Part shown: in pieces, positions 25,850-34,922 of the stretch | Position numbering within the stretch: the stretch's first letter is position 1 | How the letters are laid out: each line of letters opens with the position of its first letter | Origin: Granulicella pectinivorans | Lineage (GTDB): Bacteria > Acidobacteriota > Terriglobia > Terriglobales > Acidobacteriaceae | NCBI RefSeq assembly: GCF_900114625.1 | Contig: NZ_FOZL01000002.1 | Coordinates: forward strand, 496,001 to 560,000 | DNA length: 64,000 nt | Direction of reading: 5' to 3' | The notes under the pieces: generated by a model | Seen by the model: only the letters and a program-made list of their open reading frames with translations | Database searches by the model: none | Told to the model about the DNA's origin: nothing | Made by a program: the position numbers and the translations under genes

Positions 25850-27874
25850 TCAAATCCGCTGGAACGCACGTTGTATGTCTTTATGAGAATACCGCAATGC
25901 GATCGGTCTGCCGTGCGGACAGCTCGTCGGATACTCCGTTTTTGCCAATTCCTGTAATAACCAGTCGATCTTTTGGGAATCGAGCGGCATATTGATCTTC
26001 ACCGCCGCATGACACGCGATACTCGCCGCGATCCTCCGCCTCCGCGTATCCGCATTCTCCGTCTGCTGCTCCCGGTCCGGAACCGCCAGAACCTCCTCCA
26101 GCATCTGCTCCAGCTCCCTGCCTTCCAATCCCACAGGCGCGGCCTTCACCGCCAGCGTCCGAGGCCCAAACGGTTCCACTTCGAACCCGTTCGCCTCCAG
26201 TTCCTTCGCAATCTCTGCGAACGCCACCATCTGCGCCGGCAGCAGATCCACCAGCAGCGGCATCAGCAGCCTCTGTCTCTGCACCTGCTCCGTCTCCCGC
26301 TCGCGCAGTACCCGCTCAAACAGAATCCGCTCATGCGCCACATGCTGGTCGACAATCCAAAGCCCATCCTCATTCACCGCCAGGATGAACGAGTCTTTAA
26401 TCTGTCCCAGCGACCGCAGACTCCCAAGCTCGGAGAGATTCGGCTCCGGAGCGACCGGTGCAACCATCGGCTTCGAACCCTCATGCCACTTCTCCGGCCC
26501 CCGTTCCGCCTGCACCTCGACGTAACCATCCGGCCTGCGCAGCCCAAGCAGCGGATCCACGGCCGAAATATGTTCCTCCGCCCCCACCGTCAGCGGCCTT
26601 CCGGCAAACTCCAGACGCCCCGGCGAAGCAGGAACCTCGCGCGGCCTCAAAAAGTAGTCCACATCCCCCGCACTCGGATCCCCTTCGGACTCTGGCCGGT
26701 TCGGTCCAAGCAGTCCATCCTCCGGCCCACCCGGCAGCGGGCTCACATCCAGAAGCAGCGAATGACTCGCCGGACTCACCGGGTCCAGTGCCGCCATGAA
26801 ACTGGCCGCGGGACGAGCCTCCATCAACGTCGTCCTGACCGTGTCCCTCACAAAGTTGTGGACAAAGCTGGGCTGACGGAACCGCACCTCGGTCTTCGCC
26901 GGATGCACGTTCACGTCCACCTCTTCGGGAGGCATCTCCAGAAAAAGCAGCACCACCGGAAATGAAGTCGGCGGAATGATATTCCGGTACGCCTCCGTCA
27001 GCGCATGCAGCACCAACCGGTCCCGGATCAGTCTTCGATTGACAAAGACATAGACGGAATTACGATTCAGCTTCTGCAACTCCGGCTTCGACACAAAGCC
27101 TGACAACCGCATATAACCCGGAGCCGCAGGAACATAATCCTCGTTCCGCTTCCACGGAGGAGGCTCCGGCAGCCCGGCTCGCATAAAGTCCATCTCCGCC
27201 GCAGTCGGCAGCATCAGCCCCGAGGTCTCCCGCCCGAAGATCTGGTAAAGCCGCTCCCCCGCGCTCGCCACGCCCGGAGCCACCAGCAAAGCCTGCGTCG
27301 CCGAATGCAGCTCAAAGTGCTTCTCCGGATGCGCCAGCGCATAATGCGTCACCAGCGCCGCAATATGCGATAACTCCGTCTGCTCCGTCTTCAAGAACTT
27401 CCGCCGAGCCGGCGTATTGAAGAAAAGGTCCTTCACCGCGATCGTCGTCCCCGGCGGCATCCCCATCTCGGACACCCGCACGATCGCCCCCCCCGCAATC
27501 TCCACTGCGGTCCCCGCCTCATCGCCCTCCGCCCGCGTCTCCAGCAAGAGCCGCGATACCGAAGCGATACTCGGCAGAGCCTCCCCGCGAAACCCCAGCG
27601 TCGCGATCGAAAGCAGATCGTCCGACGTTCGCAACTTCGAGGTCGCATGCCGCTCAAACGCCAGCAGCGCGTCATCTGCCACCATGCCGTGCCCGTTGTC
27701 GACGATCCGGATCAGCTTCCTCCCGCCGCCTTCGATCTCCACCCGAATTCGCGTCGCGCCCGCATCCAGCGAGTTCTCCAGCAACTCCTTCACCACCGAC
27801 GCCGGTCTCTCCACCACCTCACCGGCTGCGATCTGATTCGCGACCTGGTCGGAAAGAATGCGAATGCGTCCCAT
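25850..27874 (-). CDS. mutL: DNA mismatch repair protein MutL
   Basis: A 674-residue GHKL ATPase. The N-terminal motifs are QIAAGEVVERP, ELLENSLDAGAT (ATP/Mg Asn), DNGHGM, and GFRGEALPSI. The C-terminal domain holds the metal-dependent nicking motif in the form DQHVAHERILFE, where family consensus has Ala after DQH, plus ACHAAVKI and CPHGRP. This is the endonuclease-type MutL used by species without MutH. The ATG at 27874 gives the canonical MGRIRIL start; a GTG 36 nt upstream is in frame but not expected. Downstream on the same strand are the disordered-tail protein (125-nt gap) and cmk. Confidence 0.96.
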   Translation of the reverse strand: MGRIRILSDQVANQIAAGEVVERPASVVKELLENSLDAGATRIRVEIEGGGRKLIRIVDNGHGMVADDALLAFERHATSKLRTSDDLLSIATLGFRGEALPSIASVSRLLLETRAEGDEAGTAVEIAGGAIVRVSEMGMPPGTTIAVKDLFFNTPARRKFLKTEQTELSHIAALVTHYALAHPEKHFELHSATQALLVAPGVASAGERLYQIFGRETSGLMLPTAAEMDFMRAGLPEPPPWKRNEDYVPAAPGYMRLSGFVSKPELQKLNRNSVYVFVNRRLIRDRLVLHALTEAYRNIIPPTSFPVVLLFLEMPPEEVDVNVHPAKTEVRFRQPSFVHNFVRDTVRTTLMEARPAASFMAALDPVSPASHSLLLDVSPLPGGPEDGLLGPNRPESEGDPSAGDVDYFLRPREVPASPGRLEFAGRPLTVGAEEHISAVDPLLGLRRPDGYVEVQAERGPEKWHEGSKPMVAPVAPEPNLSELGSLRSLGQIKDSFILAVNEDGLWIVDQHVAHERILFERVLRERETEQVQRQRLLMPLLVDLLPAQMVAFAEIAKELEANGFEVEPFGPRTLAVKAAPVGLEGRELEQMLEEVLAVPDREQQTENADTRRRRIAASIACHAAVKINMPLDSQKIDWLLQELAKTEYPTSCPHGRPIALRYSHKDIQRAFQRI

Positions 27875-28212
27875 AGTTCGTATTCTACGTTTTTGCCCGG
27901 GCAGTGACACGACCCATCGATGGCGGTCATCCTAGAGCGTTCACCATCAGACTGCGGCTCGCTCCCGGTCCCCTGAAAAGCCCCCCTCGCCCCCGCCCCG
28001 TACCGCGCATCGCTCCACCCCAGGAACGATCCTTTTCTGAAGGAATACGCAAAGATCGTGAATTTTTATTCTGCGGCTTTCCCCCGTTTCGAAGTTATAG
28101 TGGATGCATCGGTAACTTACGAAAGAATTTTTTTTTGGCGCTCTAGGCAGCCCAACGTATCATCTGGGCATCACAACTTTCGATATCCCCGCTTTACATT
28201 CCAGGAGTTCCC
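27875..28212. other. Divergent intergenic region between mutL and the NHL-type lipoprotein gene
   Basis: This interval should contain promoters for both genes. I see an AT-rich stretch with a nine-T run (about 28129-28137) and a weak -10-like TATAGT, but no convincing -35. No gene is visible. Confidence 0.4.
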
Positions 28213-30264
28213 ATGTATCGATTTTCCCCGAAGTTCGCTCTCCGGCACGCTGCCCTTACCGCGTCTGCAGCGGCAATCGTCTGCCTTTCCGGATGCGCAG
28301 GCATCTCTGGAACGGCCGTCCCCAGCAGCCTGACCACCACGATCCCCGCGGGCTCGGTGCATGGTGGACAGCAGCCGATCCTCGGCGCCCACGTTTACCT
28401 GATGGCTGCCAACCTCACGGGTGGTTACGGCAGTGCATCCACCTCACTGCTGCACGCCGGCGATCCCGGAACCGCAACCGATACCGTCGGAACGTACGTC
28501 ACGACCGGTGTCAACGGTGATTTCAACTACGGCGGCACCACCGCCACCTGCACACCTGGAACCCAGGTCTACCTGCTCGCCACCGGCGGTAATCCCACCG
28601 GCCTCGTAGGCGGCGCGGTGAACGGCGCGATCGTACTCACGGCTGCTCTCGGCGACTGCGCCACCATTGGCTCCACCACCTTTACCAGCATTAACGAAGT
28701 GACGACGGCCGCCATGGCCTCCACGCTGCAGCAGTTCATGGTGGATGGCACGCACCTGGGTACCACCGCCACCAACGCCACCGGTCTGGTCAACGCCTTC
28801 AAGACCATCGCCAACCTGGTTGACCCCACCACCGGAACCGCGCTGGCCACCACCCCCGCCGGCAACGGCATCGCTCCTCAGGCGACGCTGAACACACTGG
28901 CCAACATCATTGCCCCCTGCGTCAACTCCGGCTCGGGAGCAAGCTCGACCTGCCAGGCACTGTACAGCGCCACCACCCCCACCGGTTCCTCCGTGCCGAC
29001 CAACGTGTTCACGGCCGCTCTCAACATCGGAGCCTTCCCGGCAGCCAACGTCAACAACCTCTACACCCAGGCAGCGGCAACGGCTCCCTTCCAGCCCGCG
29101 CTCACCACACAGCCGAATGACTTCACCCTCGGCATCACCTACTCGCCCGTTGCCACCACCATCACACAGCCCGGTCCGGTTGTCGTCGACGGCAGCGGAA
29201 ACGTCTACTTCACGAGCTGCCAGTCCTGCCTCACCACCCCCCCGGCAACCCCGATTGACACCGTGGTCAAGTTCGGTCCCGATGGCAGCTTTATCGGCAG
29301 CTATGGCGCCGGTGTGCTTCACTTCCTCCGCGGCATCGCACTCGATAGCACCAGCTCCAACCTGTACACCCTCAACCAGACCACCACCCTGCACCCTGCC
29401 GATGAGCTGATCGCTGTCAGCTCCACCGGTACGCCTGGAACCCCGATTGCCAACCCGCACTTCGGAACCAACTCTGTCCAGGGCATCACCTTCGATCAGC
29501 CCGGTAACATCTGGATCACCGCCGTCAGCGGGATGTACAACCCCGGCGGCGGAAATACCCAGATAGGCGGTACGGTCATCGACATGAACACCAGCGGAAC
29601 CGAGCAGACCGGATCGCCCTTCAACCAGGCCACCTACTCTGCCTCCAACCTGTCCGCTGCGGGCCCTGCTGCCGTCGCAACCGATAACTCCGGCAACGTC
29701 TGGGTCCTCGGTTCGGGCAACAACTCGCTGCTCAAGTTCAACGGTACCGGCACCGCAGGCACCTTCACCACCAAGTACACGCCCACCGGCTTCAGCACTC
29801 CTCTTGGCCTTGCGATCAACGGCGGCAACGAGCTCTGGATCACCGAGAACAACAACACCCTGAGCCACATCTACGGCTACAACGGTGCCAACGCCAGCGG
29901 CAGCCCCCTCTCTGCTGTCGGTCTCTATCAGGCCCAGCTCCTCGCCACAGATGGCGCAGGTCAGGTTCTCATCCCCAACTGCCGCCTCGGTTGCGCAGCA
30001 GGCGGTAGCGGGAGCACCGCTCCCGACAACCTTCTTCGCCTCTCGGCAACGGGAGCTCCCAACACCGGCGGTTCCGGAGCCAACTATGGCGCTCAGATCG
30101 CTGGCTTCGACGGCCCCGGTGCAGCGGCTTCCGATGCGTCCGGCAACGTCTGGGTCACCAACAGCGTCAACGGAACCCTGACCCAGGTCATCGGCTACGC
30201 GGCTCCCACCATCGTGCCGCTCTCGAAGGCGACCTCGACCGGATCGCTCGGTCAGCTCCCGTAA
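28213..30264 (+). CDS. NHL/SMP-type beta-propeller lipoprotein, secreted
   Basis: 683 residues. A signal peptide ends in a lipobox (CLSGC), so the mature protein is probably lipid-anchored. The first part (about residues 40-290) is Thr/Ala/Gly-rich and includes a carboxypeptidase-regulatory-like fragment (VTTGVNGDFNYGG). The second part carries repeated propeller blades of the NHL/Vgb type: VVDGSGNVYFTSC, FDQPGNIWITAVSG, TDNSGNVWVLGSGNNSL, INGGNELWITENNN, SDASGNVWVTNSVNG. Such proteins are common and expanded in acidobacteria, with unknown ligands. An AGGAG element lies before the ATG. Confidence 0.8.
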   Translation: MYRFSPKFALRHAALTASAAAIVCLSGCAGISGTAVPSSLTTTIPAGSVHGGQQPILGAHVYLMAANLTGGYGSASTSLLHAGDPGTATDTVGTYVTTGVNGDFNYGGTTATCTPGTQVYLLATGGNPTGLVGGAVNGAIVLTAALGDCATIGSTTFTSINEVTTAAMASTLQQFMVDGTHLGTTATNATGLVNAFKTIANLVDPTTGTALATTPAGNGIAPQATLNTLANIIAPCVNSGSGASSTCQALYSATTPTGSSVPTNVFTAALNIGAFPAANVNNLYTQAAATAPFQPALTTQPNDFTLGITYSPVATTITQPGPVVVDGSGNVYFTSCQSCLTTPPATPIDTVVKFGPDGSFIGSYGAGVLHFLRGIALDSTSSNLYTLNQTTTLHPADELIAVSSTGTPGTPIANPHFGTNSVQGITFDQPGNIWITAVSGMYNPGGGNTQIGGTVIDMNTSGTEQTGSPFNQATYSASNLSAAGPAAVATDNSGNVWVLGSGNNSLLKFNGTGTAGTFTTKYTPTGFSTPLGLAINGGNELWITENNNTLSHIYGYNGANASGSPLSAVGLYQAQLLATDGAGQVLIPNCRLGCAAGGSGSTAPDNLLRLSATGAPNTGGSGANYGAQIAGFDGPGAAASDASGNVWVTNSVNGTLTQVIGYAAPTIVPLSKATSTGSLGQLP

Positions 30265-30289
30265 ACCAGACCGCAGCACAAACCAGACG

Positions 30290-30334
30290 GGCCGGGCGCC
30301 GAGGGATTCTCCTCACGCCCGGCCCTCTTCTTTT
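30290..30334 (+). terminator. Intrinsic terminator after the NHL-type lipoprotein gene
   Basis: A perfect 9-bp GC-rich stem (30290-30298 with 30316-30324) with a 17-nt loop is followed by a T-rich run to 30334. Confidence 0.8.
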
Positions 30335-30436
30335 GCCCCATGGACGCTTCACAAGCCTGGTTGCTTCACCCCATAATCCGAAGCACCACCAAGCGAATCT
30401 TTACGTCATCACCCCGGAAGGAAGTTCCCCCCCTCC

Positions 30437-30484
30437 CCACAAAAACAAATGGGGCGGATCGGGTTAGAACCCGATCCGCCCCAT
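30437..30484 (-). terminator. Intrinsic terminator after pyruvate kinase
   Basis: A perfect 17-bp inverted repeat (30449-30465 with 30468-30484) begins 15 nt past the pyk stop and is followed on the minus strand by TTTGTTTTTGT. It also insulates pyk from the convergent lipoprotein gene. Confidence 0.9.
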
Positions 30485-30499
30485 CCACCCGCAACGTAC

Positions 30500-32017
30500 C
30501 TAAGCCTTCTTCTTTGCCTTGGCCTTCTTCGGCTTATCGTTGTCCGTATCGCGATCCCCAACCATATGCAGGCGCATGAAGTTCGTCGCGCCCGATCTCG
30601 TCCGCGTTCCCGCCACAATCCCGACAACCTGTCTCTTCTGCACGTAGCCGAGCTCTTCCAGAATCTGCTCCGCCATGCTCACCAGCTTGTCGGTATCCTT
30701 GAAGCGGTCGCATAGAATCGGATACGTCCCCCACAGCAGCATCGAGCGGTTGATCACCTTCTCGTAGGGGGAAAGCGCATAGATCGGCGGCTCCGGCCTG
30801 TACTTCGACAGCAGCCTGGCGGTGCTTCCCGACTCCGTAAAAATGGCAATCGCCGACACATCCAGATCCTCCGCCGAGTGCGCCATGCACTCGCAGATCG
30901 TCTCCGCCACCGAGAGCTTCGCGCCTCTGGGCCTTGGGTGCTTCGGCATGGGGTCGATCCGAATCTGCTCCTCCGTCTCCGTCACGATCTTCGCCATCAT
31001 GGCCACCGCATGCACGGGGTACTTGCCCGCCGCCGTCTCGCCCGAGAGCATGACTGCATCCGTGCCGTCATAGATCGCATTCGCCACGTCCGAAGCCTCC
31101 GCGCGCGTGGGCCGCGGATTGTCGATCATCGACTCCAGCATCTGCGTCGCCGTGATCACGGGCTTGCGATACTCCGCCGCCCGGCGAATGATGTGCTTCT
31201 GGATCGCCGGCACCTTCTCCGGAGGAACCTCCACACCCAGATCACCACGCGCAACCATGATCGCGTCCGCAACTTCCAGAATAGAATCCAGATGCTCGAT
31301 CGCCTGTGGCTTCTCGAGCTTCGCGATCACCCATGCATCCGAATTGCACGCCGCGATTCGCGCCTTCACATGCCGCACATCGTGCGCGGTCCGCACGAAC
31401 GAGACCGCAACCGTATCCACGCCTTGCCCGATCGCGAAGATCAGATCTTCCTCGTCCTTCTCCGTCAGCGACGGGACACGAACAGGAATCCCCGGAAGAT
31501 TGATGCCCTTGTTCTCGCCCAGCGTGCCGCCATTGATGATCTCGCAGATCACGTCCAGCCCGCTCACACGGTCTACCCGCAACTCGATGAGTCCGTCCGA
31601 AAGCAGAATCCGCGCGCCCGGCTCAAGGTTCTCGGCCAGCGTGAGGAAGGTGGTCCCCACCTCCGAGGCGGTACCGGCGATCTCTCGCGGCGTAATGGTC
31701 AGCCTCTTCCCTTGAACAAGCTGTACGGGCTGGTGGTCCTTCAGCTTGCCCGTGCGGATCTTCGGACCCTGCAAATCGGCCAGGATGCAGATGGGCTTCT
31801 TCTCTTCCTTCGCCACCGTCCGCACCATCTTGATCAGCTCGGCCTTCTGCGCATGCGTTCCATGCGAGAAGTTCAATCGGGCGACGTCCAAACCAGCCCG
31901 TACCAGCTCACGAAACACTCCGATGCTGCTGCACGAAGGTCCAAGCGTTGCCACAATCTTCGCGCGACGCGCACGTTCCGAACCGACCAGAGATCCATCT
32001 ACCGTAAAAGTACCCAT
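30500..32017 (-). CDS. pyk: Pyruvate kinase
   Basis: A 505-residue enzyme converting phosphoenolpyruvate and ADP to pyruvate and ATP. Seen are ATLGPSCSS, LDVARLNFSHGTH, LADLQGPKIRTG, the active-site MVARGDLGVEVPPEKVP, ATQMLESMI and TDAVMLSGETAAGKYP, with a C-terminal regulatory domain and a Lys-rich tail (KPKKAKAKKKA). The ATG at 32017 begins a standard N-terminus shortly before RRAKIVATLGPS; the frame extends 48 nt further upstream without support. Confidence 0.96.
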   Translation of the reverse strand: MGTFTVDGSLVGSERARRAKIVATLGPSCSSIGVFRELVRAGLDVARLNFSHGTHAQKAELIKMVRTVAKEEKKPICILADLQGPKIRTGKLKDHQPVQLVQGKRLTITPREIAGTASEVGTTFLTLAENLEPGARILLSDGLIELRVDRVSGLDVICEIINGGTLGENKGINLPGIPVRVPSLTEKDEEDLIFAIGQGVDTVAVSFVRTAHDVRHVKARIAACNSDAWVIAKLEKPQAIEHLDSILEVADAIMVARGDLGVEVPPEKVPAIQKHIIRRAAEYRKPVITATQMLESMIDNPRPTRAEASDVANAIYDGTDAVMLSGETAAGKYPVHAVAMMAKIVTETEEQIRIDPMPKHPRPRGAKLSVAETICECMAHSAEDLDVSAIAIFTESGSTARLLSKYRPEPPIYALSPYEKVINRSMLLWGTYPILCDRFKDTDKLVSMAEQILEELGYVQKRQVVGIVAGTRTRSGATNFMRLHMVGDRDTDNDKPKKAKAKKKA

Positions 32018-32127
32018 AAGAGCTCGCTGCCAATCTTTCCAGCCATCTCGCGATGGTCTAACCAATAGTTTGCCGTCGAGTCATTCTACAAGCCCAACCC
32101 CTCATTGCCGAATAGGAATCGCCACTG

Positions 32128-33051
32128 CTATGTTTTATCCGTGAAAAACTGCGCGTTGAACTCTGCCCCGCACAGCACGCTCAACGAGATGATGTAGAGC
32201 CAGAACAGAAGAGCGATTCCCGCCCCCAGCGACCCGTACACCTGCCCATAGTTCGCATACCGCGTCACATACAACCCGAAGAACAGTGTCGTCAGAAACC
32301 ACATCCCCGTCGCCATCGCCGCGCCCGGCAGGGTTCTGTGCCATGTCTGCTTGATCGGTGTCCCCAGGTGATAGATTGTGGCAATCACCCCCGTGCTGCC
32401 CAGCAGGGCGATCGCCCACCGAATCATGAGAGCTACACCATACACAGGGGTCCGCACCGAAGGAGCCAGAAAGCCCACCAACCACATCGTGAAGAAATGT
32501 CCAAACACCACGAGCAGGCTCGCGACACTCAGCGGCACCAGGGAAAGGGGGACCAGCGAAAACGCCCTCCACCGCCTCTGCCAGAATCCCCAACAGTCCA
32601 TCGGAAGGTCGTACGCACGCCGAAAACCTTCCATCAGCGTCGCAATCACGCTCGACGCTCCCGTCACCGACACCAGGGCCGCCAGCAGAATCGCCCGTGT
32701 CGACTGCGCGCTCTTAGGATCCGTCGCAAAGTAGGTCTGCAACAGAGGAATGACATCCGACGGCAGCACGCGCTCGAAAAAGTGAGCCAACTGATACCGC
32801 AACGGCGCACTATACGGCAGCAACTGCACCACCGCCGCGGCGACAATCAACGCAGGAAAAAGCGCAATCATCGCCGAGTAGGCAGCCGATTGCGCCACAT
32901 TCAAAACGTCATGCTCGACCGACTTCATCGTCGTCCGGCGCACCACCGATCCCAGCCACAGGATATGCCGCACGCGCCAGGCCCTGACCGTGCTGACCGA
33001 CAGCCGAAGCCACCGCACGCCGACCGGTAGAGGGTTCTTCAGGCCTTCCAT
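32128..33051 (-). CDS. YihY/BrkB-family inner-membrane protein
   Basis: A 307-residue protein with about six hydrophobic segments. Family traits include AQSAAYSAMIALFPALIVAAA near residue 50, LLAALVSVTGASSVIATLMEGFRRAYD, and the C-terminal VYGSLGAGIALLFWLYIISLSVLCGAEFNA. Function is not established in the family; it is often mis-named ribonuclease BN. Its start overlaps the end of the thioredoxin-like gene by 13 nt, so the two are coupled. Confidence 0.88.
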   Translation of the reverse strand: MEGLKNPLPVGVRWLRLSVSTVRAWRVRHILWLGSVVRRTTMKSVEHDVLNVAQSAAYSAMIALFPALIVAAAVVQLLPYSAPLRYQLAHFFERVLPSDVIPLLQTYFATDPKSAQSTRAILLAALVSVTGASSVIATLMEGFRRAYDLPMDCWGFWQRRWRAFSLVPLSLVPLSVASLLVVFGHFFTMWLVGFLAPSVRTPVYGVALMIRWAIALLGSTGVIATIYHLGTPIKQTWHRTLPGAAMATGMWFLTTLFFGLYVTRYANYGQVYGSLGAGIALLFWLYIISLSVLCGAEFNAQFFTDKT

Positions 33052-33623
33052 CGGTTCAAAAAGTCCGTCACCGAGGCCGATTCCATATTCCGCATATTCT
33101 CAAACTCGCCCGCCGTCTGTGAATGAATCAGCTTTCCCTGTGCATCCAGAACCGCGAGCGCCGGAACGCCCTTCTTCAGCGGCACCTCATACTTCACCGC
33201 GACATCGTGGTTGTCCTCCATCGCGTGAGTGACAAACACATGAACCAGCACGAAGTTCTCTGCCAGCAGAGCGTCGTTCGGGGCCTGGTGAAAATAGAGA
33301 TCGAGCACCTGGCAGTCGCCGCACCAGTCCCCGCCAAAGTCGACGATCACCCGCTTATGCTCGGCCTTCGCCTTCTTCAGCGCAGCCGCGATATCCACCC
33401 TCGGGTCCGCGCTCTCGTCGTAGATATGGTTCCTCGGCAACACACGAGGGGCCGGAGCTTCAGCCTGCGGCGCAGCGACTGGAGCAGTCGACGGAGCGTC
33501 AACAGCGGCCGTGCCGCTCTTATGCAAGAAGAAGAACGTAGCAGCCGCAGCCACAAAGGCCAGGACGACAATCCAAGGCAGCGGATTGCCTTTACGAGGA
33601 GCTGGTTTCGAACGAGATGCCAT
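33039..33623 (-). CDS. Membrane-anchored thioredoxin-fold protein with CGDC active site
   Basis: 194 residues. One N-terminal hydrophobic helix (about 16-33) is followed by an Ala/Pro-rich linker and a thioredoxin-like domain from about residue 65. The active site reads DWCGDC (C101, C104) rather than the WCGPC of thioredoxin. The cis-Pro region is KKGVPALAVLD, as expected. The domain should face the periplasm and act in thiol reduction or isomerisation (inference). ATG 33623 gives a normal anchor; an upstream extension has no support. It overlaps the BrkB gene downstream. Confidence 0.82.
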   Translation of the reverse strand: MASRSKPAPRKGNPLPWIVVLAFVAAAATFFFLHKSGTAAVDAPSTAPVAAPQAEAPAPRVLPRNHIYDESADPRVDIAAALKKAKAEHKRVIVDFGGDWCGDCQVLDLYFHQAPNDALLAENFVLVHVFVTHAMEDNHDVAVKYEVPLKKGVPALAVLDAQGKLIHSQTAGEFENMRNMESASVTDFLNRWKA

Positions 33624-33703
33624 GCCCCGAATTTTATACCGCCAATGAACCCGGTGCCCCAAAACTCGCCTCCGGGAGGCAGGTCAATCCCCGCCATCGA
33701 GGC

Positions 33704-34876
33704 CTAGTTGCCCGTGTAATACCCGTCCCGCGTCTGCACCGCAAGCTTCTTCTTCTCTGCGTCCTTCAACGCCAGCGTGATCTGGTGATAGCCATCCGCA
33801 GCCGTCTCCTGGTCCGGCGTAAATCCAAGCCGGTACTGCGCCCTCAGCTCCTGGCCAATCTGCGTATAGATCTGCTCGACTGTCTGCTTCTTCGAGATCT
33901 CAAACAGGCGTCCCCCCGTCTCGTCGGCCATCCGCTGCAGGATCTTCTTGCCATCGACCTCACGGTTTCCGCCGCCGCCGCCCCCGCGCTGGCCGCCGCC
34001 ACCACCGGGATAACCTCCCCCGCCACGTCCACCGCCGCCCCCTGGAAAACCGCCTCCGCGTCCTCCCGGGAAGCCAAACCCTCGGTTTCCACCGCCACCA
34101 CCGCTCTCCTTGCCCTTAAAGTAGATCGCATAGACGATCGTGTCGGCTCTCTGCGCTGCCTCCAGGCTCTTCGTCAAACTCTCCTTGCTCCCGTTATCCA
34201 CGCCATCCGAAAGAATGATCACAGCCTTCCGGCCCTTCTGCTTGCCCGTAATCTCATCCGAAGCAAGAAACAGCGCATCGTACAGAGTGGTTCCGCCGTG
34301 TCCAGCCCCACCGCCGCGTCCTCCACGCCGCCCCTGCCCGCTACTCTGGTCATTTGGATCGTTCGAACTCCCGGTGTTATTCGGGTCGTTTGTGCCCTGC
34401 CCTCCGCCGCCCGTGTTGGCCGAGTCGATCTGCTTCAGGGCCGCCTGCAGCTTCGGCTTGGAGCTCGTCAGATCCTGCAAAAGATCCGTCTGCCGCGCAA
34501 ACTGAATGACGAACGCCTTATCCTTCGTTCCGGTCAGCATCTGCTCCAGAAACGTCGTGCTCGCTGTCCGCTCCTCATCCAGCACCTCGCGCTGGCTCTG
34601 GCTCGTGTCGACCATCAGCCCTAGAATCAGCGGAATATCCTTGTCCTGGTCGAAGTACCGGATCGCCTGCGGCTTCCCATCCACCGTCAGGGTAAAGTCG
34701 TCCTTCACCAGATTCTGGATCAGTGCGCCCTTCTTGTCCCTCACCACCACCGGCACATTCACCAGCTTCGCCGCAACCGAAAGCGTAGCCGTAGTAGCCT
34801 GTGGAGTCTCCGCCGTCTGCGCCTGCAGACCGCATACACTGACCAGGACCAAACTCACCACAGAAAGAAATCGCAT
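33704..34876 (-). CDS. VWFA-related Acidobacterial domain protein (TIGR03436-type)
   Basis: 390 residues with a signal peptide (FLSVVSLVLVSVCGLQAQ). Residues about 25-90 hold the family N-terminal beta segment (AKLVNVPVVVRDKKGALIQNLVKDDF). A von Willebrand A domain follows, with the MIDAS-like DTSQSQ at its start and ILSDGVDNGS later. Two low-complexity inserts interrupt it: an Asn/Asp/Gly stretch with RRGGRGGGAGHGG and a glycine-rich block of about 50 residues containing many GGG, PGG and RGG units. The C-terminal RAQYRLGFTPDQ segment is typical of the family. Location is secreted or periplasmic; ligand unknown. The frame extends far upstream of 34876 but without a signal peptide. Confidence 0.85.
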   Translation of the reverse strand: MRFLSVVSLVLVSVCGLQAQTAETPQATTATLSVAAKLVNVPVVVRDKKGALIQNLVKDDFTLTVDGKPQAIRYFDQDKDIPLILGLMVDTSQSQREVLDEERTASTTFLEQMLTGTKDKAFVIQFARQTDLLQDLTSSKPKLQAALKQIDSANTGGGGQGTNDPNNTGSSNDPNDQSSGQGRRGGRGGGAGHGGTTLYDALFLASDEITGKQKGRKAVIILSDGVDNGSKESLTKSLEAAQRADTIVYAIYFKGKESGGGGGNRGFGFPGGRGGGFPGGGGGRGGGGYPGGGGGQRGGGGGGNREVDGKKILQRMADETGGRLFEISKKQTVEQIYTQIGQELRAQYRLGFTPDQETAADGYHQITLALKDAEKKKLAVQTRDGYYTGN

Positions 34877-34922
34877 GTTGCGATAGACGCGTTTTTGCGG
34901 CCGGAGTTTCTCCTGGATCGCC

